Assembly: GCF_020536995.1 (NCBI RefSeq)
Contig: NC_068360.1
Coordinates: 84,377,559-84,441,558, forward strand
Source of the DNA: Dreissena polymorpha
Lineage: Eukaryota; Mollusca; Bivalvia; Myida; Dreissenidae
Direction of reading: 5' to 3'
Length of the DNA: 64,000 nucleotides
The position numbers were made by a program, and so were the translations under genes. Each line of letters opens with the position of its first letter. The first letter of the stretch is position 1. Positions 1 to 10,250 of the stretch are shown here, in pieces. The notes beneath the pieces were generated by a model that worked only from the letters and a program-made list of their open reading frames with translations, ran no database searches and was not told the DNA's origin.

Positions 1-51
1 GCAAAGGGCAGACACTCGTTCCACTTGACATACTGCTGTGATGTTAGGGTC
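1..51 (-). CDS. possible exon of an unrecognised gene, cut by the window edge
   Basis: On the - strand a pyrimidine-rich tract ending TTCTCTTCTCAG (about 52-63) is followed by an open stretch to the window edge. One frame reads DPNITAVCQVERVSALC, which has no stop and looks like coding sequence next to the AT-rich surroundings. The acceptor is strong. The piece is too short to name, and it does not match the exon expected to follow the nearby inverted arrestin copy. The call rests only on the acceptor and the open frame. Confidence 0.3.
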
Positions 52-496
52 CTGAGAAGAGAAAGCACATTTTTATGCCTTCACTGTTCTGCTGAAGAAT
101 GAATGACACACACTGTTCAATCCAATAAAACAATAAAATGTATGAATAAACCTGAAAAACTATAACATTTAAACATTGATATCCCTTTGCAATGAATGTG
201 GTAATGAATTTGAAATTTTAGTGTAAAATAACCTCAATTATGTTACGGTAAACATGTTTGACCTAATTACCGCGACTCAAGTGATGTTATAAACTAGGAC
301 TAAAATGGCCGATAGCCATTCGTATTTTTCAGCGTTGTTTCGTTTTCTTTGTTAATTTTATGCTATTTTTATCATTTCTGATAAACATTATGATGGGGTT
401 AAATGAAAACTATTTCATTTGATTGGTAAGTTGTGTTTTGGTGTTTTATTTCCGAGAATAAGATTAAGTACCGCGACTCAACAGATGAACAGTATA
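52..496. other. non-coding stretch, nothing recognised
   Basis: AT-rich sequence with no credible exon. The short motif ACCGCGACTCAA occurs twice (about 270 and 471), which suggests an old repeat. Confidence 0.5.
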
Positions 497-1101
497 CTTC
501 GACGTACATTTTTGTACGTCGACGTACAAGTTTTCTGAACAGCCAATCAAAACACTCGTCTCTTGAGCCGCTTTTCCTTCAGATTTATTCATAATGAATG
601 TTTAAAACCTCTTTTTAAATTGAGGACAAAATGAATAAAAATATCAAAATTGAAAAAAAAAAAAAACAAAGAATTAAAAATAAGTATCTACTTGACGGTA
701 TTAATTCTAAAATCGGTTTAAGTAATAAATATTAAACACTTTATTAGACAGCCGGCCGATGTCTGATCTATATGCCATAACTTGACGCTCAAAGGGATAG
801 GGATCACCACAGATGGGTGCTAATACACAGTGTAGACTTCCGCTGTTTTATTGTGGAAACACGATTGTTTAGAAAGCATAGGCCAAATAATATGGAATCA
901 AATTTTGAAATAAACAAACGTATAAAGAGTCTGAAAATAGCGCAGTGAATGTTTAACATGCGGATCAAAGCAACAGATGTAAGGGGTCTTCTGATTGGCT
1001 AACACTCAAGGGTCGGTAAAAATTGTACGTCGACGTACAATTTTGTACGTCGAAGTACAAAATAATGTACGTCGACGTACAAAATTGTACGTCGACGTAC
1101 A
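497..1101. mobile_element. palindrome-ended element with TACGTCGACGTA units
   Basis: The self-complementary word GTACGTCGACGTAC occurs at both ends: about one and a half copies at 497-529 and four near-perfect units of about 24 bp at 1026-1101. Just inside both ends lies AGCCAATCA in opposite orientation (about 541 and 997). The interior has no coding frame. This suggests a non-autonomous fold-back or MITE-like element. No clear target duplication was found, so the exact ends are uncertain. Confidence 0.45.
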
Positions 1102-1149
1102 TTTATATTTTTACCTAGTAGGTCTTGTTGACTTTTGACCCAAATGGTA

Positions 1150-1542
1150 CGTCAAAGGTCGATGGGCCCTCAAACGAACTAAGAATTCCGAATGGAAGTA
1201 CGAACTCGAACGGGTACGAATAATTCCCAGCAGGTAGTATGGTTTCCACACCTACATAAGGTGCTGAAAGACGTAAGTTTGTTTTACATTTGTTTACACA
1301 TTTAATTACGTTTGTATCAATGTTGTGCGTGTGTCTTAAAATACCAACTTGAAGAAATGAATAGGTTACTAATTTGTCAAATTAACATAAGCAAAACTAT
1401 TGTTTCGGTATTGAGGTAATCCTTAACTTACGTTTGCCGAACAGCATGATGGAGTTATCAATGTAGTCCTGGGAGTCCGAGTAATGTCTCTCATCGTCCT
1501 CGGAGCCTTCAGACCAGGAAATGTACTCCCGTCCTCGGATTT
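1150..1542 (-). pseudogene. truncated inverted copy of the arrestin-domain gene (two exons)
   Basis: Two exons match those of the + strand arrestin gene. The first, 1542-1432, is 111 bp, exactly the length and phase of its counterpart, and is fully open (IRGREYISWS ... YIDNSIMLFGK). The second starts at 1263 after a CTTTCAG acceptor and reads ETILPAGNYSYPFEFVLPFG, then loses similarity at about 1150. The downstream arrestin exons are absent from the - strand to the window edge. The Trp in the GREYISWS motif and the AGNYSYPFEF strand are typical of the arrestin N-domain. It is most likely a gene fragment, though the surviving exons show no stop. The change at 1150 could be the duplication boundary. 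Confidence 0.65.
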
Positions 1543-1564
1543 CTGATAGAAAATACTGTTTGAG

Positions 1565-1790
1565 CCTCGGTCTAGGACAATGGGAGGTAATGCATGTGCG
1601 TAATTGTCGTCCCAGATAATCTTGTGCAGTCCACACAGGCTAATTAAGAGCGACACTTTCCGCTTTCATTTTAGCGAAAATCCAGTTAAGGCGGAAAGTG
1701 TCGTCAACAATAAGCCTGTGCGTACTGCACAGCTTAATCTTGGACGACGTTTTACGCACACTGATTAAACCCCGTTCTCCAAGAGAGAAC
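1565..1790. mobile_element. fold-back element copy (AAGTGTCGTCC family)
   Basis: Shows the family layout: AATGCATGTGCGTAATTGTCGTCC, spelled in two parts as AATGCATGTGCG and TTGTCGTCC, then GCGACACTTTCCGC, an inner TAGCGAAAAT, GGCGGAAAGTGTCGTC, and a GGACGACGTTTTACGCACA end. The two halves are complementary. It sits just upstream of the inverted arrestin exon. The + strand gene has a copy at the same place, so the insertion is older than the duplication. Confidence 0.7.
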
Positions 1791-2329
1791 CTACATGTAT
1801 GTTATAAGCAACATTTAAGATATCTACAAAATAACGTTTATACATGTAAAGGCACTTCTTACGAAATTCTATAATAAAACTTACTTTTCATCAACGGCTA
1901 ATGATACGAGCTTGAAATGTCGCGCTTTCGTTTGAGAACATTTGTTTCAAAAAGTTGAATTTTAATTTTTTTTATCCAACACACTCTTACACTTTTGGAA
2001 GATGTGCTGGTGTGGTTTTCTCGTGCTACACGTGATAATTTAATCTCGCAAAATTATACCTTTATAATTGATTTTTTTTCCTATGGGAATATAAAATAAA
2101 ATATTGGTAAACGTACTTATTTAAAACAAGTCTGTGTAGTTGGACGATTGCACACGGTCCGATCGAAAAACAGCCATCAAACACACGCAGTATTGGTAGG
2201 ATTTTATTTTTTAATTTAATTATTATATTATGAAAAGTATATCTTTACATATTTTGAAAATAGTTTATAAGGGTCATAACAGATAAATTATCTCTATTTC
2301 CTCTATTACAAAAAGTAAAAATAATAACG

Positions 2330-2990
2330 GGATAGTTATTGTACCACGCGGCTCGGCTATCATCACGTGATTGCTTATGAAGCCATGGATTTAAGGTTAC
2401 ATTACATTTAATCACTGTGTATCCCTCCATGGTCCATTTAACACTGCGAGACATGTCTTGTGTGCTTATTTCTAATAATCTGTATGTGTCTGGAGTCTGG
2501 ATTGGAAGATAACTTGAAAGATGAACTTTGGGTGGGTGGGGGTGTTCTGTTGCATGGGTCTTTTGTTGAAATAAGGCTTCCGAAAAAAGGATTGTATGGT
2601 GGGTGCATTTGTCAGCGACTTACTTTCTTAGAAGTTGCGAGACGGTATATTTTTGATTGCAATTATTGGAAGAGGACATATCCATCTTTGAAATGATATC
2701 AGGTTCGGATAAATGGATTAGTCGGAAAGGCAACACAAATGGTTTGAAAGTTTCCAGTTTAATAATGGGACCCTATGGGAATCGGAATTAGAGTAATATA
2801 ACCTTAATCCAATCTCTACGCAGAGTTGTCGTTTGTTGTTCTATACTGGTTCCCGTCAAATCTCTTCGCAAAGGTTGGGATTTAATCCAGCTATGCTGGT
2901 TCCAGATTCAAATCTGATTTCAAATCAGCTATGCTGGTTCCTGGTTCAAATCTCTGCGCAGAGGTTGGTACCGGTTAACACAACGCATTT
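2330..2990. repeat. dispersed repeat X (CACGTG and CTCTGCGCAGAG words)
   Basis: Contains GTACCACGCGGCTCGGCTAT, repeated GCTATGCTGGTTCC, and CTCTGCGCAGAGGTTGG. The same words recur at 15310-16075, 35285-35620 and 46070-46250 in both orientations. It is non-coding. Its class is unknown; repeated internal palindromes favour a fold-back DNA element. Confidence 0.5.
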
Positions 2991-2999
2991 TGGCTTGAT

Positions 3000-4360
3000 C
3001 TGCAATCCAAGCATTAGAAACATTCTTGTGACGAGTTGAACATGGGTAAGGAGAAAATGTCAACTATTTGAACGAAACGGGAACTTGACTGAATCCGCAT
3101 TCAGGAATAGATAATCATTCCATCAGCATTCAGCTGATGTTATGGGTTTTCAATAAAAAGAATGTGTCTACCTGTCATCAGATAAATTAGTTTACATTCA
3201 TTATATTGAGTAATCAGGGATGGATACTTACATAGTCCTTTGTCGATTGAGATAAATTATATAACGTTTCAATGCTTTTCAATGGAAGTAAATATTTTAA
3301 ATGTGTAATTTTGTGACTTTCTTTATAAATATTGCTCGCGATTCAAATTTCTAGGGAATATTAAGATATGTTTTGTATGTTCATATTCCAAATTAAGACG
3401 AACTTCATTGATATATAATGGAGAAAACATGTAAAATGTAAGTGCTGCGCTACAAGTGATTTTATGTGTATTTTTTAAATAACGTATATGGATAAACACC
3501 TGTGACAGCTTCATTTGATAGCGGTTGATACATGCTACTATAAGATGGATATTGATTTTGCGTCATATATACGCCTACTATACGTAGTTTGAACCGCCAA
3601 AAGCTCCGATTTGGTAATGAACCAAAATGTCATAAAGTGCATAAGTTACTCCGAGTCGAACTACTTTGTTGAAGGGACATGCTCACGGTTTGGCAAAAAT
3701 ATTAATTTATAAAGGAACGTATTCATTCTATTCAAATGAGCTTTATAACTAAATAAGGAAACTATTTAATATGTAATCATCAATCCAATGAGGTAAAATG
3801 TTTTTAGTGTTTGTGACGCGTTTCATCAAAAAATGGTTAATATGTATAATTTTTAAATGGCGTTAAAGATACGACGTCAAGTATTAACGACTGAATGGCC
3901 GAGTTGTAAAGCGTTAGAATTAGTTTCCAGAGGACCTGGAGAAGACATTAATCTTTTTACTTAAAACATATTATTTCTTCGATTATTATTTAATACCATT
4001 CCAAACATTAAATGATTGAAAGTAAAAACATTAAATTCAATTATTCTTAAAATTTCAAAGGACATAAAAACACGGAATCGGACATAGTGTATTCCCACCA
4101 TACATAAATATTATTTATTTAACGTCAATAGCAAATCCAGCATGTAAACAATCCAATTGGCAAGACGATGCATAGGACTCGAAGTCATGTCTGAAAACGA
4201 AAAATGAACACTACTACGATACATTTCTCAATAATGCCCATGCGCAATGCGGTTCTTAATCATTAAAATTTAATAATGATGTACTGATATTGATTTAACG
4301 ATGACGAAAACTGCGTTTTCCTGGCCCAGGGGAATTGAATCAAAGGTGGGTAAAAAAATC
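3000..4360. other. non-coding stretch with a degenerate tRNA-like SINE head
   Basis: AT-rich, with no credible exon. At about 3893-3945 the string TGGCCGAGTTGTAAAGCG resembles a tRNA A box, as in the SINE family elsewhere in the window; this is probably an old fragment. Confidence 0.4.
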
Positions 4361-4361
4361 A

Positions 4362-5895
4362 GCCGCGCTCTGAGAAAACCGGGCTAAATGCACGTGCTAC
4401 CACACAGGCTTATCGGGGACGACACTTGCCGTGTTTATGGTATTTTTCGTTGTAAGGAACTCACTTCTTTACGACATTCCTGTCAAGATGGAACGTGTCG
4501 TCTAAAATACTGTGACACTTTACGCCCGTGCTTTAAGCCCGGCTTCTCCGACTAAAATACTGTGACGAAACTTTACGTCCATGCTTTAAGCCCGGCTTCT
4601 CCGACTAAAATAATGTGGCGACACTTTACGCCTATTCTTTAAGCCCGGCTTCTCTGACTAAATACTGTGACGACACTTTGCACCCGTGCTTTAAGCCCGG
4701 CTTCTCCGACTAAAATACTGTGACGACACTTTACGCCCGTGCTTTAAGCCCGGCTTCTCCGACTAAAATACTGTGACGACACTTTACGCCCATGATTTAA
4801 GCCCGGCTTCTCCGACTAAAATACTGTGGCGACACTTTACGCCCATGCTTTAAGCCCGGCTTCTCCGACTAAAATACTGTGGCGACACTTCACGCCCATG
4901 ATTTAAGCCCGGCTCCTCCGACTAAAATACTGTGGCGACACTTTACGCCTATGCTTTAAGCCCGGCTTTTCCGACTAAAATACTGTGGCGACACTTTACG
5001 CCTATGCTTTAAGCGCGGCTTCTCCGACTAAAATACTGTGGCGACACTTCACGTCCATGATTTAAGCCCGGCTCCTCCGACTAAAATACTGTGACGACAC
5101 TTTATCTCGAGCTTTAAGCCCGGCTTCTCCGACTAAAATACTGTGACGACACTTTACGCCCATGCTTTAAGCCCGGCTTCTCCGACTAAAATAGTGTGGC
5201 GACACTTCACGCCCATGATTTAAGCCCGGCTTCTCCGACTAAAATACTGTGGCGACACTTTGCGCCTATGCTTTACGTCCGGCTTCTCCGACTAAAATAC
5301 TTTGGCGACTCTTTACGCCTATGCTTTAAGCCCGGCTTCTCCGACTAGAATATTGTGGCGACACTTTACTACGTCCATGATTTAAGCCCGGCTTCTCCGA
5401 CTAAAATACTGTGGCGTCACTTTACGCCCATGATTTAAGCCCGGCTTCTCCGACTAAAATACTGTGGCGACACTTTACGCCTATGCTTTAAGCCCGGCTT
5501 CTCCGACTAAAATACTGTGGCGACACGTTACGCCTATGCTGTTATCGTGGCTTCTCCGACTAAAATACTGTGGCGACACTTTAGGTCCATGATTTAAGCC
5601 CGGCTTCTCCGACTAAAATACTGTTGCGACACTTTACGTCCATGATTTAAGCCCGGCTTCTCCGACTAAAATACTGTGGCGACACTTTACGCCTATGCTT
5701 TAAGCTTGCTTCTCCGACTAAAATACTGTGGCGACACTTCACGCCCATGATTTAAGCCCGGCTTCCCCGACTAAAATAGTGCGGCGACACTTTACGCCTA
5801 TGCTTTAAGCCCGGCTTCTCCGACTAAAATACTGTGGCGACACTTTACGTCCATGATTTAAGCCCAGCTTCCCCGAGAGCGAGGCTCATCCATGT
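4362..5895. mobile_element. fold-back element (AAGTGTCGTCC family) enlarged by an internal satellite
   Basis: The left part keeps the family order: CTCTGAGAAAACCGGGCTAA, CACACAGGCTTATCGGGGAC, a CGACACTTGCCG segment, then GGAACGTGTCGTC. The right end keeps the terminal AGCGAGGCTC. In normal copies (such as 55215-55468) these parts are about 250 bp apart. Here about 26 copies of a 53-bp unit lie between them, so the array most likely arose from the element's own right half. Confidence 0.7.
4495..5890. repeat. 53-bp satellite array, about 26 units
   Basis: The unit is about 53 bp. It can be followed by its words CTTCTCCGACTAAAATACTG, TGGCGACACTTTACGCC and ATGCTTTAAGCCCGG. Units differ mainly at a few positions (TGACGAC or TGGCGAC; CGCCCGTG, CGCCTATG or CGTCCATG; TGCTTT or TGATTT), and runs of similar variants suggest higher-order copying. 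There is no coding frame. Confidence 0.9.
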
Positions 5896-6036
5896 CTTTT
5901 TGAGGAAATCACTTCTTAGCAAAATTCCTGTCTTTCTAAGTGTTTGTGAAAACAACTCCAATGTGATCAGCAATCAATAAATTAATACTTTTCCTAATGC
6001 AATATATCAACATAAGAAGTCGACGTTGATATTTTA

Positions 6037-6300
6037 AAGGGACCTTTTCACAGATTTTGGCATGTATTGAAGTTTGTCATTAAATGCTTTTCATTGATAA
6101 ATGTTAACGTGAGATCCAAAAAAGCTCCAGTTAAAAAAACAAAACAACAATCAAATATTTTTTTTTTAAAGTAACCCTCAACTGGGCTCGAACCGCTGCC
6201 CTCTGTAGTAAAATGTTAATGCCTAGACCACTCGGCCACCCATGCTCATATAATTAGTTCTGTATCTGATACTTCATATAAGAAATCCTCGTAGAGGCAC
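6037..6300 (-). mobile_element. tRNA-derived SINE, family 1
   Basis: Read on the - strand, the tRNA-like head (TGGCCGAGTGGTCTAGGCAT, about 6240-6220) is followed by a B-box-like GGTTCGAGCCCAG. A tail follows, carrying AAAGCATTTAATGACAAACT and ending CTGTGAAAAGGTCCCTTT. The same head and tail occur at 10020-10250, 32395-32660 and 46917-47240. It will not fold as a true tRNA. Confidence 0.75.
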
Positions 6301-7344
6301 ACAATATCGACAACAACAAAACTCTCCGAATTATAATCGTAATTGTTAGGTTTTTAAATCGTCAAAAGATGTATATAATGGATATTTCAGAGCATGGTAA
6401 ATGTTAAGTATTACTGTTACCTCACAAATATCAAATCTACAACAAAACTTTGCGATTCTGAAACATTTTCATTAGATCAATTTACCAAAACGTGAAACGT
6501 TCACTTTAATGTCGAGTTTTCTTACCGATGGGGACAGATATAATTATATAGATAAGACGTGAATTGTTAAGTTGACTGTTATATCAGAGTGTTTGTAGGA
6601 CTTGGTTTATAAATAACATAAGTTGCGTGTAAACTATCCATCTAACGTACACTGATAACATGCAAGATATAATGCAACAATTCTTTAAATTACAACTGAT
6701 GATTTGTTCTATATATCACTCAAACTGGTATATACTTAAGACGTAGATTGAAGAAAATCATAATAAATCATATATCAATAATATACCACAGGACCTATCG
6801 TTTTATTTAATGAACATGACTTATATATAGTATTTAATTATGAACAGTAGCTTATAGGCTATGAACCACGTCCGTAATCTTTCAATAGAATCACCAGCTG
6901 TTAATTCCGAAGCATTATCGTGTGTATAACGACTGTAGTGACGATTGAGTTACAGTATTATTCGCATAATGATTTGGTGTTTATGAAACTTTTATAATGA
7001 AGAAAATGATACTCATTGAAGCACGACGACTAAACTGACTTGTTCCCCTTTGTGTACTTATAGCATTAACGGTCTTACTTAATTTACATAAAAGTCTGCA
7101 CTAGGAAGTGATAATAAGGCCTAAAATTCGGAGATTTGAAATAGTTGTCGCGAATCTACAGATTGTGTATTATCCTGGACAATGTATTCGAGGACATGTT
7201 ATTGTGGAACTTAACAAAGATAAGAAAATGAGAGGTAAATACCACAGTAGCTGAGATTATAACCCTAATGTGATGTATGTTTTTGTGTTCTTTACAACGC
7301 ACGTTCAGGTCTCGTATTATTATATCCATTTGAGCAAAGCTAGG
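6301..7344. other. non-coding stretch, nothing recognised
   Basis: AT-rich sequence without convincing exons, splice-bounded frames or repeats seen elsewhere in the window. Confidence 0.5.
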
Positions 7345-7560
7345 ACCGTGTATTGCCGTTATATGTCGCATCGCCGTTATATGTCGCATCGCCGTTATAT
7401 GTCGCAGGCTACGAGATTAACGTTGGCGATAAATGTCGCAAGTACTGATATACTTCGCAAATCCTACTGACGATATATGTCGCAACTTTAAAGATAAATG
7501 TCGCAAAAATTTCAACTGCCGATATATTTCGCAACATTAACGATAAATGTCGCACACATG
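7345..7560. repeat. degenerate short repeat with TGTCGCA core
   Basis: TATATGTCGCA or ATAAATGTCGCA recurs about nine times. Three exact 20-bp tandem units (CGTTATATGTCGCAT) lie at the left, and spacing becomes irregular to the right. A related TTGCGACATTTATGACG lies near 9867. Non-coding; possibly the ends of a MITE. Confidence 0.6.
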
Positions 7561-7639
7561 TGTGTGTCATGTAATAAAAATGAAAGGATGAAGTAAATAT
7601 GACTAAAACTTTAAGGTTAGATCTAGATTACCCGACTGG

Positions 7640-7760
7640 TCGACTTCCACCATAATGGTCAGTTTTTAGTGAGTATTGTCCGAAATGGTCAGTTTTGGTC
7701 AGTATTGTCCACAATTGCCAGCTGCGGTGAGGATCGACCGAAGCGGTCATACTTATTCAT
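7640..7760. repeat. short tandem repeat with TGGTCAG core
   Basis: The motif AATGGTCAGTTTT and TCAGTATTGTCC recurs in degenerate form over about 120 bp. There is no coding frame. Confidence 0.4.
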
Positions 7761-7908
7761 TTTCGACCAAAAACGTTGAGTTGTATTCCAAATGACAAAA
7801 TCTTTGTTTTCGATTGATCGGAAATCGGAAAAAACGAGGTGCCCTTAAGTTTGTATTTGGGTTTGAGGCCGCTTCAACAAGTTTGGTTATATAAGGTGAT
7901 TCTTACAG

Positions 7909-8180
7909 GAACCGTCTGTGTAGGACAAGATGAGAATCCCTCGGTATTTCTGCTGGAGACTGACAACCTTGCCATCTTTGAATAAGCGATAGAAGGCGAA
8001 TATTCTTGTATAGAATCGTCAATCCATGATCGCATGGAGCAAGATTACCTGCTCAGCTCTTTGGCCCCATGTGGGGCCGGCAAAGGACAATGCCTTTATA
8101 TGAAAACTGCCAGAATATACGGGTTATGTTCTGAAACGGTTGTTCGTTCGGGTGCAGCAGCGCAATGCATTGGATACTAA
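7909..8180 (+). pseudogene. decayed cysteine-rich exon, unrecognised
   Basis: After an acceptor-like GATTCTTACAG, one frame reads VCVGQDENPSVFLLETDNL, is broken by a single TAA (7983-7985), and goes on as AIEGEYSCIESSIHDRMEQD, then LAPCGAGKGQCLYMK and GLCSETVVRSGAAAQCIGY to a TAA. Base composition and residue use look like coding sequence in an otherwise AT-rich stretch. GEYSC resembles the G-x-Y-x-C motif before the second cysteine of Ig-like domains; that comparison is weak. A further open piece in another frame follows near 8199-8297. I do not recognise the gene. It may be a broken exon of a secreted or receptor protein, or part of an unknown transposon. Confidence 0.35.
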
Positions 8181-8589
8181 ACCTAAAATCAAATTATCGC
8201 CGAATACAGCTCACTTTAATCCGTGAACGGCTTTATACCCAACGTCAGCAATCAGGCTCAAATGACAAGGACTCCGTGTCGGTCGTAATTACCAGTTAAC
8301 TGAACAAACTACGATTTTCCTACCTAAATTTGAAAAAAGACATGCGCTAAGGTCTGTGTCAATTCAATATTGTTGTTCGGCGATAAGATAATTTCAGTAG
8401 CTGAAAAGGTCTCTTTAGCGACACATACATTACTGTTGTCATCGACAAAAATAAGATACAAACGATAATTCTTCATAAAAATCGGAATATATTTATGTCA
8501 TTTTTTTGAATTGCATTTATGTTAATTTCTCCAGATCATATTTGTCAAACAAATGTTTCGTTCTTGTGTTTCCCTGAACGTTTTCGGAA

Positions 8590-8835
8590 TTTTGCAAGGG
8601 CGGATTTAGGAGGGCGGAAGCGGCATGCGCCCCCCCCCCTTAAATCGGCCAAGAGTTTGTTTAATTAAAATGTAAATATTTGGGGCCTTAAAATCGAATA
8701 CCAAGGCTTGCTTCACTCCCAAAAATGCCTTCGGCGATTGAATTGGATATCATAAACTACTATCAACCGTGTTTGGGTTAACAAACTTTCATTAAAGTAT
8801 CCCCCATGTAAATCTTGACCTACGCCCCTCCCCGT
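8590..8835. mobile_element. possible non-autonomous DNA element with G-rich ends
   Basis: The left end AAGGGCGGATTTAGGAGGG and the right end CTTGACCTACGCCCCTCC form an imperfect inverted pair about 240 bp apart. GGCGGATTTAGG is, from memory, a common start of short DNA elements in molluscs. No target duplication was identified. Confidence 0.4.
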
Positions 8836-10019
8836 ATTCGAAAACCCTGGATCAACACCTGCTTTGATGTCACAAACATAACATCAGCAATTTACAGATG
8901 TTTAGGTGTACACAGTACGAAAGTCTTATTGCTAACAATCATTTTGATAGACAATTCCATTTATTTAAATACATGGCAGCAAAATCAGCTCATCCATCCG
9001 GTTGACATTTAGTTTATACATGTTTCTACAAGATGAAAACTAGATTCGCGATTATAATTTAATTGGATGAAGTATTCTTATCCAACGGTTGAATTATCTG
9101 GAATTCCATATTGGCACACTAACTAGAGAAAAAACCATGAGGTCATCTATGCCGATGTTTAGTAATTATTTGTTATGTTTGATTTAAGTAGGGCATGCAT
9201 GTACCATGATTGCTCGTGTGATTAAACCATGGTAACTATAACATACCTTTATATATCCTGATTTCCTACAAAGCTTTGAAATGTTATATATATAACGTAA
9301 ACGTGATTTGCATGAACTTTGTTGGTGAATTTGGACATTTTTAATGTTTATAAAGAAGATATTTTTTTTTGAAAGGAAATTACGAAAAACAAAACAATGA
9401 CGCTAAAATAACTTGTTGTTGTCGGAGGCGAACATTTAATTCCTTCAAAACGTAAAACACGGGTGCGATATTATTGGTTGTTCATTTTCTTGTATCATTA
9501 AGACGTTGCCAATAGTCTTTAAACGAAATATTTAAATTGGTACATACAGCCAATCTATTTACTAAATGGTTACATTATTATTATAACATGTTTTTTGAAT
9601 AAGTATCAGAAAAAAAACGAATGATGGTCGCAACTAGTATTTTCCTTAAAACATCGAGACCAGGACCGATTTCATTATATATTTCCTATTTGGGTTCAAC
9701 ATACTCTAATAAAGTCAATGTGCGCAAATGACAAATCTTAAATTCAGAAAAAGATCGTCATTGCATCGCCTGGCTATTTCATGGTGAAATCTCAATTTTC
9801 TGTGGCGAAATATATTTTAAGTACTGATTGCATATATTGTAATTATTCAATTTTCAAGCGGCAATTTTGCGACATTTATGACGTCAAATCAAAAGCCGTC
9901 GACGTCGCCATATAACGTCTCGCGAGCGTTATATGCATCTTATGACTATTTAAAAACCTGAAAAAATTATCAAGCGTTTCAACGCGAAACGATTAAATTA
10001 TTTGAAGAGTTCTGTAGTT
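8836..10019. other. non-coding stretch, nothing recognised
   Basis: AT-rich, with no supported exon. A GC-richer patch at about 9880-9935 holds TATGACGTCA, GTCGACGTC and CTCGCGAG palindromes of unknown meaning. Confidence 0.45.
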
Positions 10020-10250
10020 GTCGTTATATTTTGTGACACTAAAAGGATTGCTTATATAAAGTATAAAGTACATCATTGTGTGAGCAGAAATGGCCGAGTG
10101 GTCTAAGCGCTAGACTTTTTCTCCAGGGGTCATTGGTTCGAGCCGAGTTGAGGGTTATTTCTTCGATCAAATATTTACATTTATCAATAGCATGCATTTA
10201 ACGACAAACTTTACAAAACATGCCTAAACCTGTGAAAAGGTCCCTTAAAG
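10020..10250 (+). mobile_element. tRNA-derived SINE, family 1
   Basis: The leader TTGTGACACTAAAAGGATTG is followed by an A-box region TGGCCGAGTGGTCTAAGCG and a B-box GGTTCGAGCC. The tail has GCATTTAACGACAAACTTTA and CCTGTGAAAAGGTCCC. It matches the copy at 32395 in order. Confidence 0.8.

Larger units (their letters stand above)
1140..2850. repeat. left arm of a large imperfect inverted duplication
   Basis: The reverse complement matches 15300-17680 in order: a region beginning CGACAACTCTGC, the CACGTG-rich tract, a fold-back element, then arrestin exon, intron and part of the next exon. The match is interrupted by indels (for example around 2130-2220), so the duplication is not recent. It stops near 1140, where the second exon loses similarity. 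Confidence 0.75.

Noticed and set aside
4495-5890. CRISPR-like regular array
   Set aside because: Units are contiguous with no unique spacers, and the DNA is clearly animal; it is a satellite.
8051-8080. GGCCCCATGTGGGGCC palindrome as a terminator or operator
   Set aside because: Lies inside the coding-like segment; no bacterial context and no U tract.
10083-10145. True tRNA gene
   Set aside because: A and B boxes are present, but arm pairing and an acceptor stem are absent. The same head recurs with a common tail, so it is a SINE.
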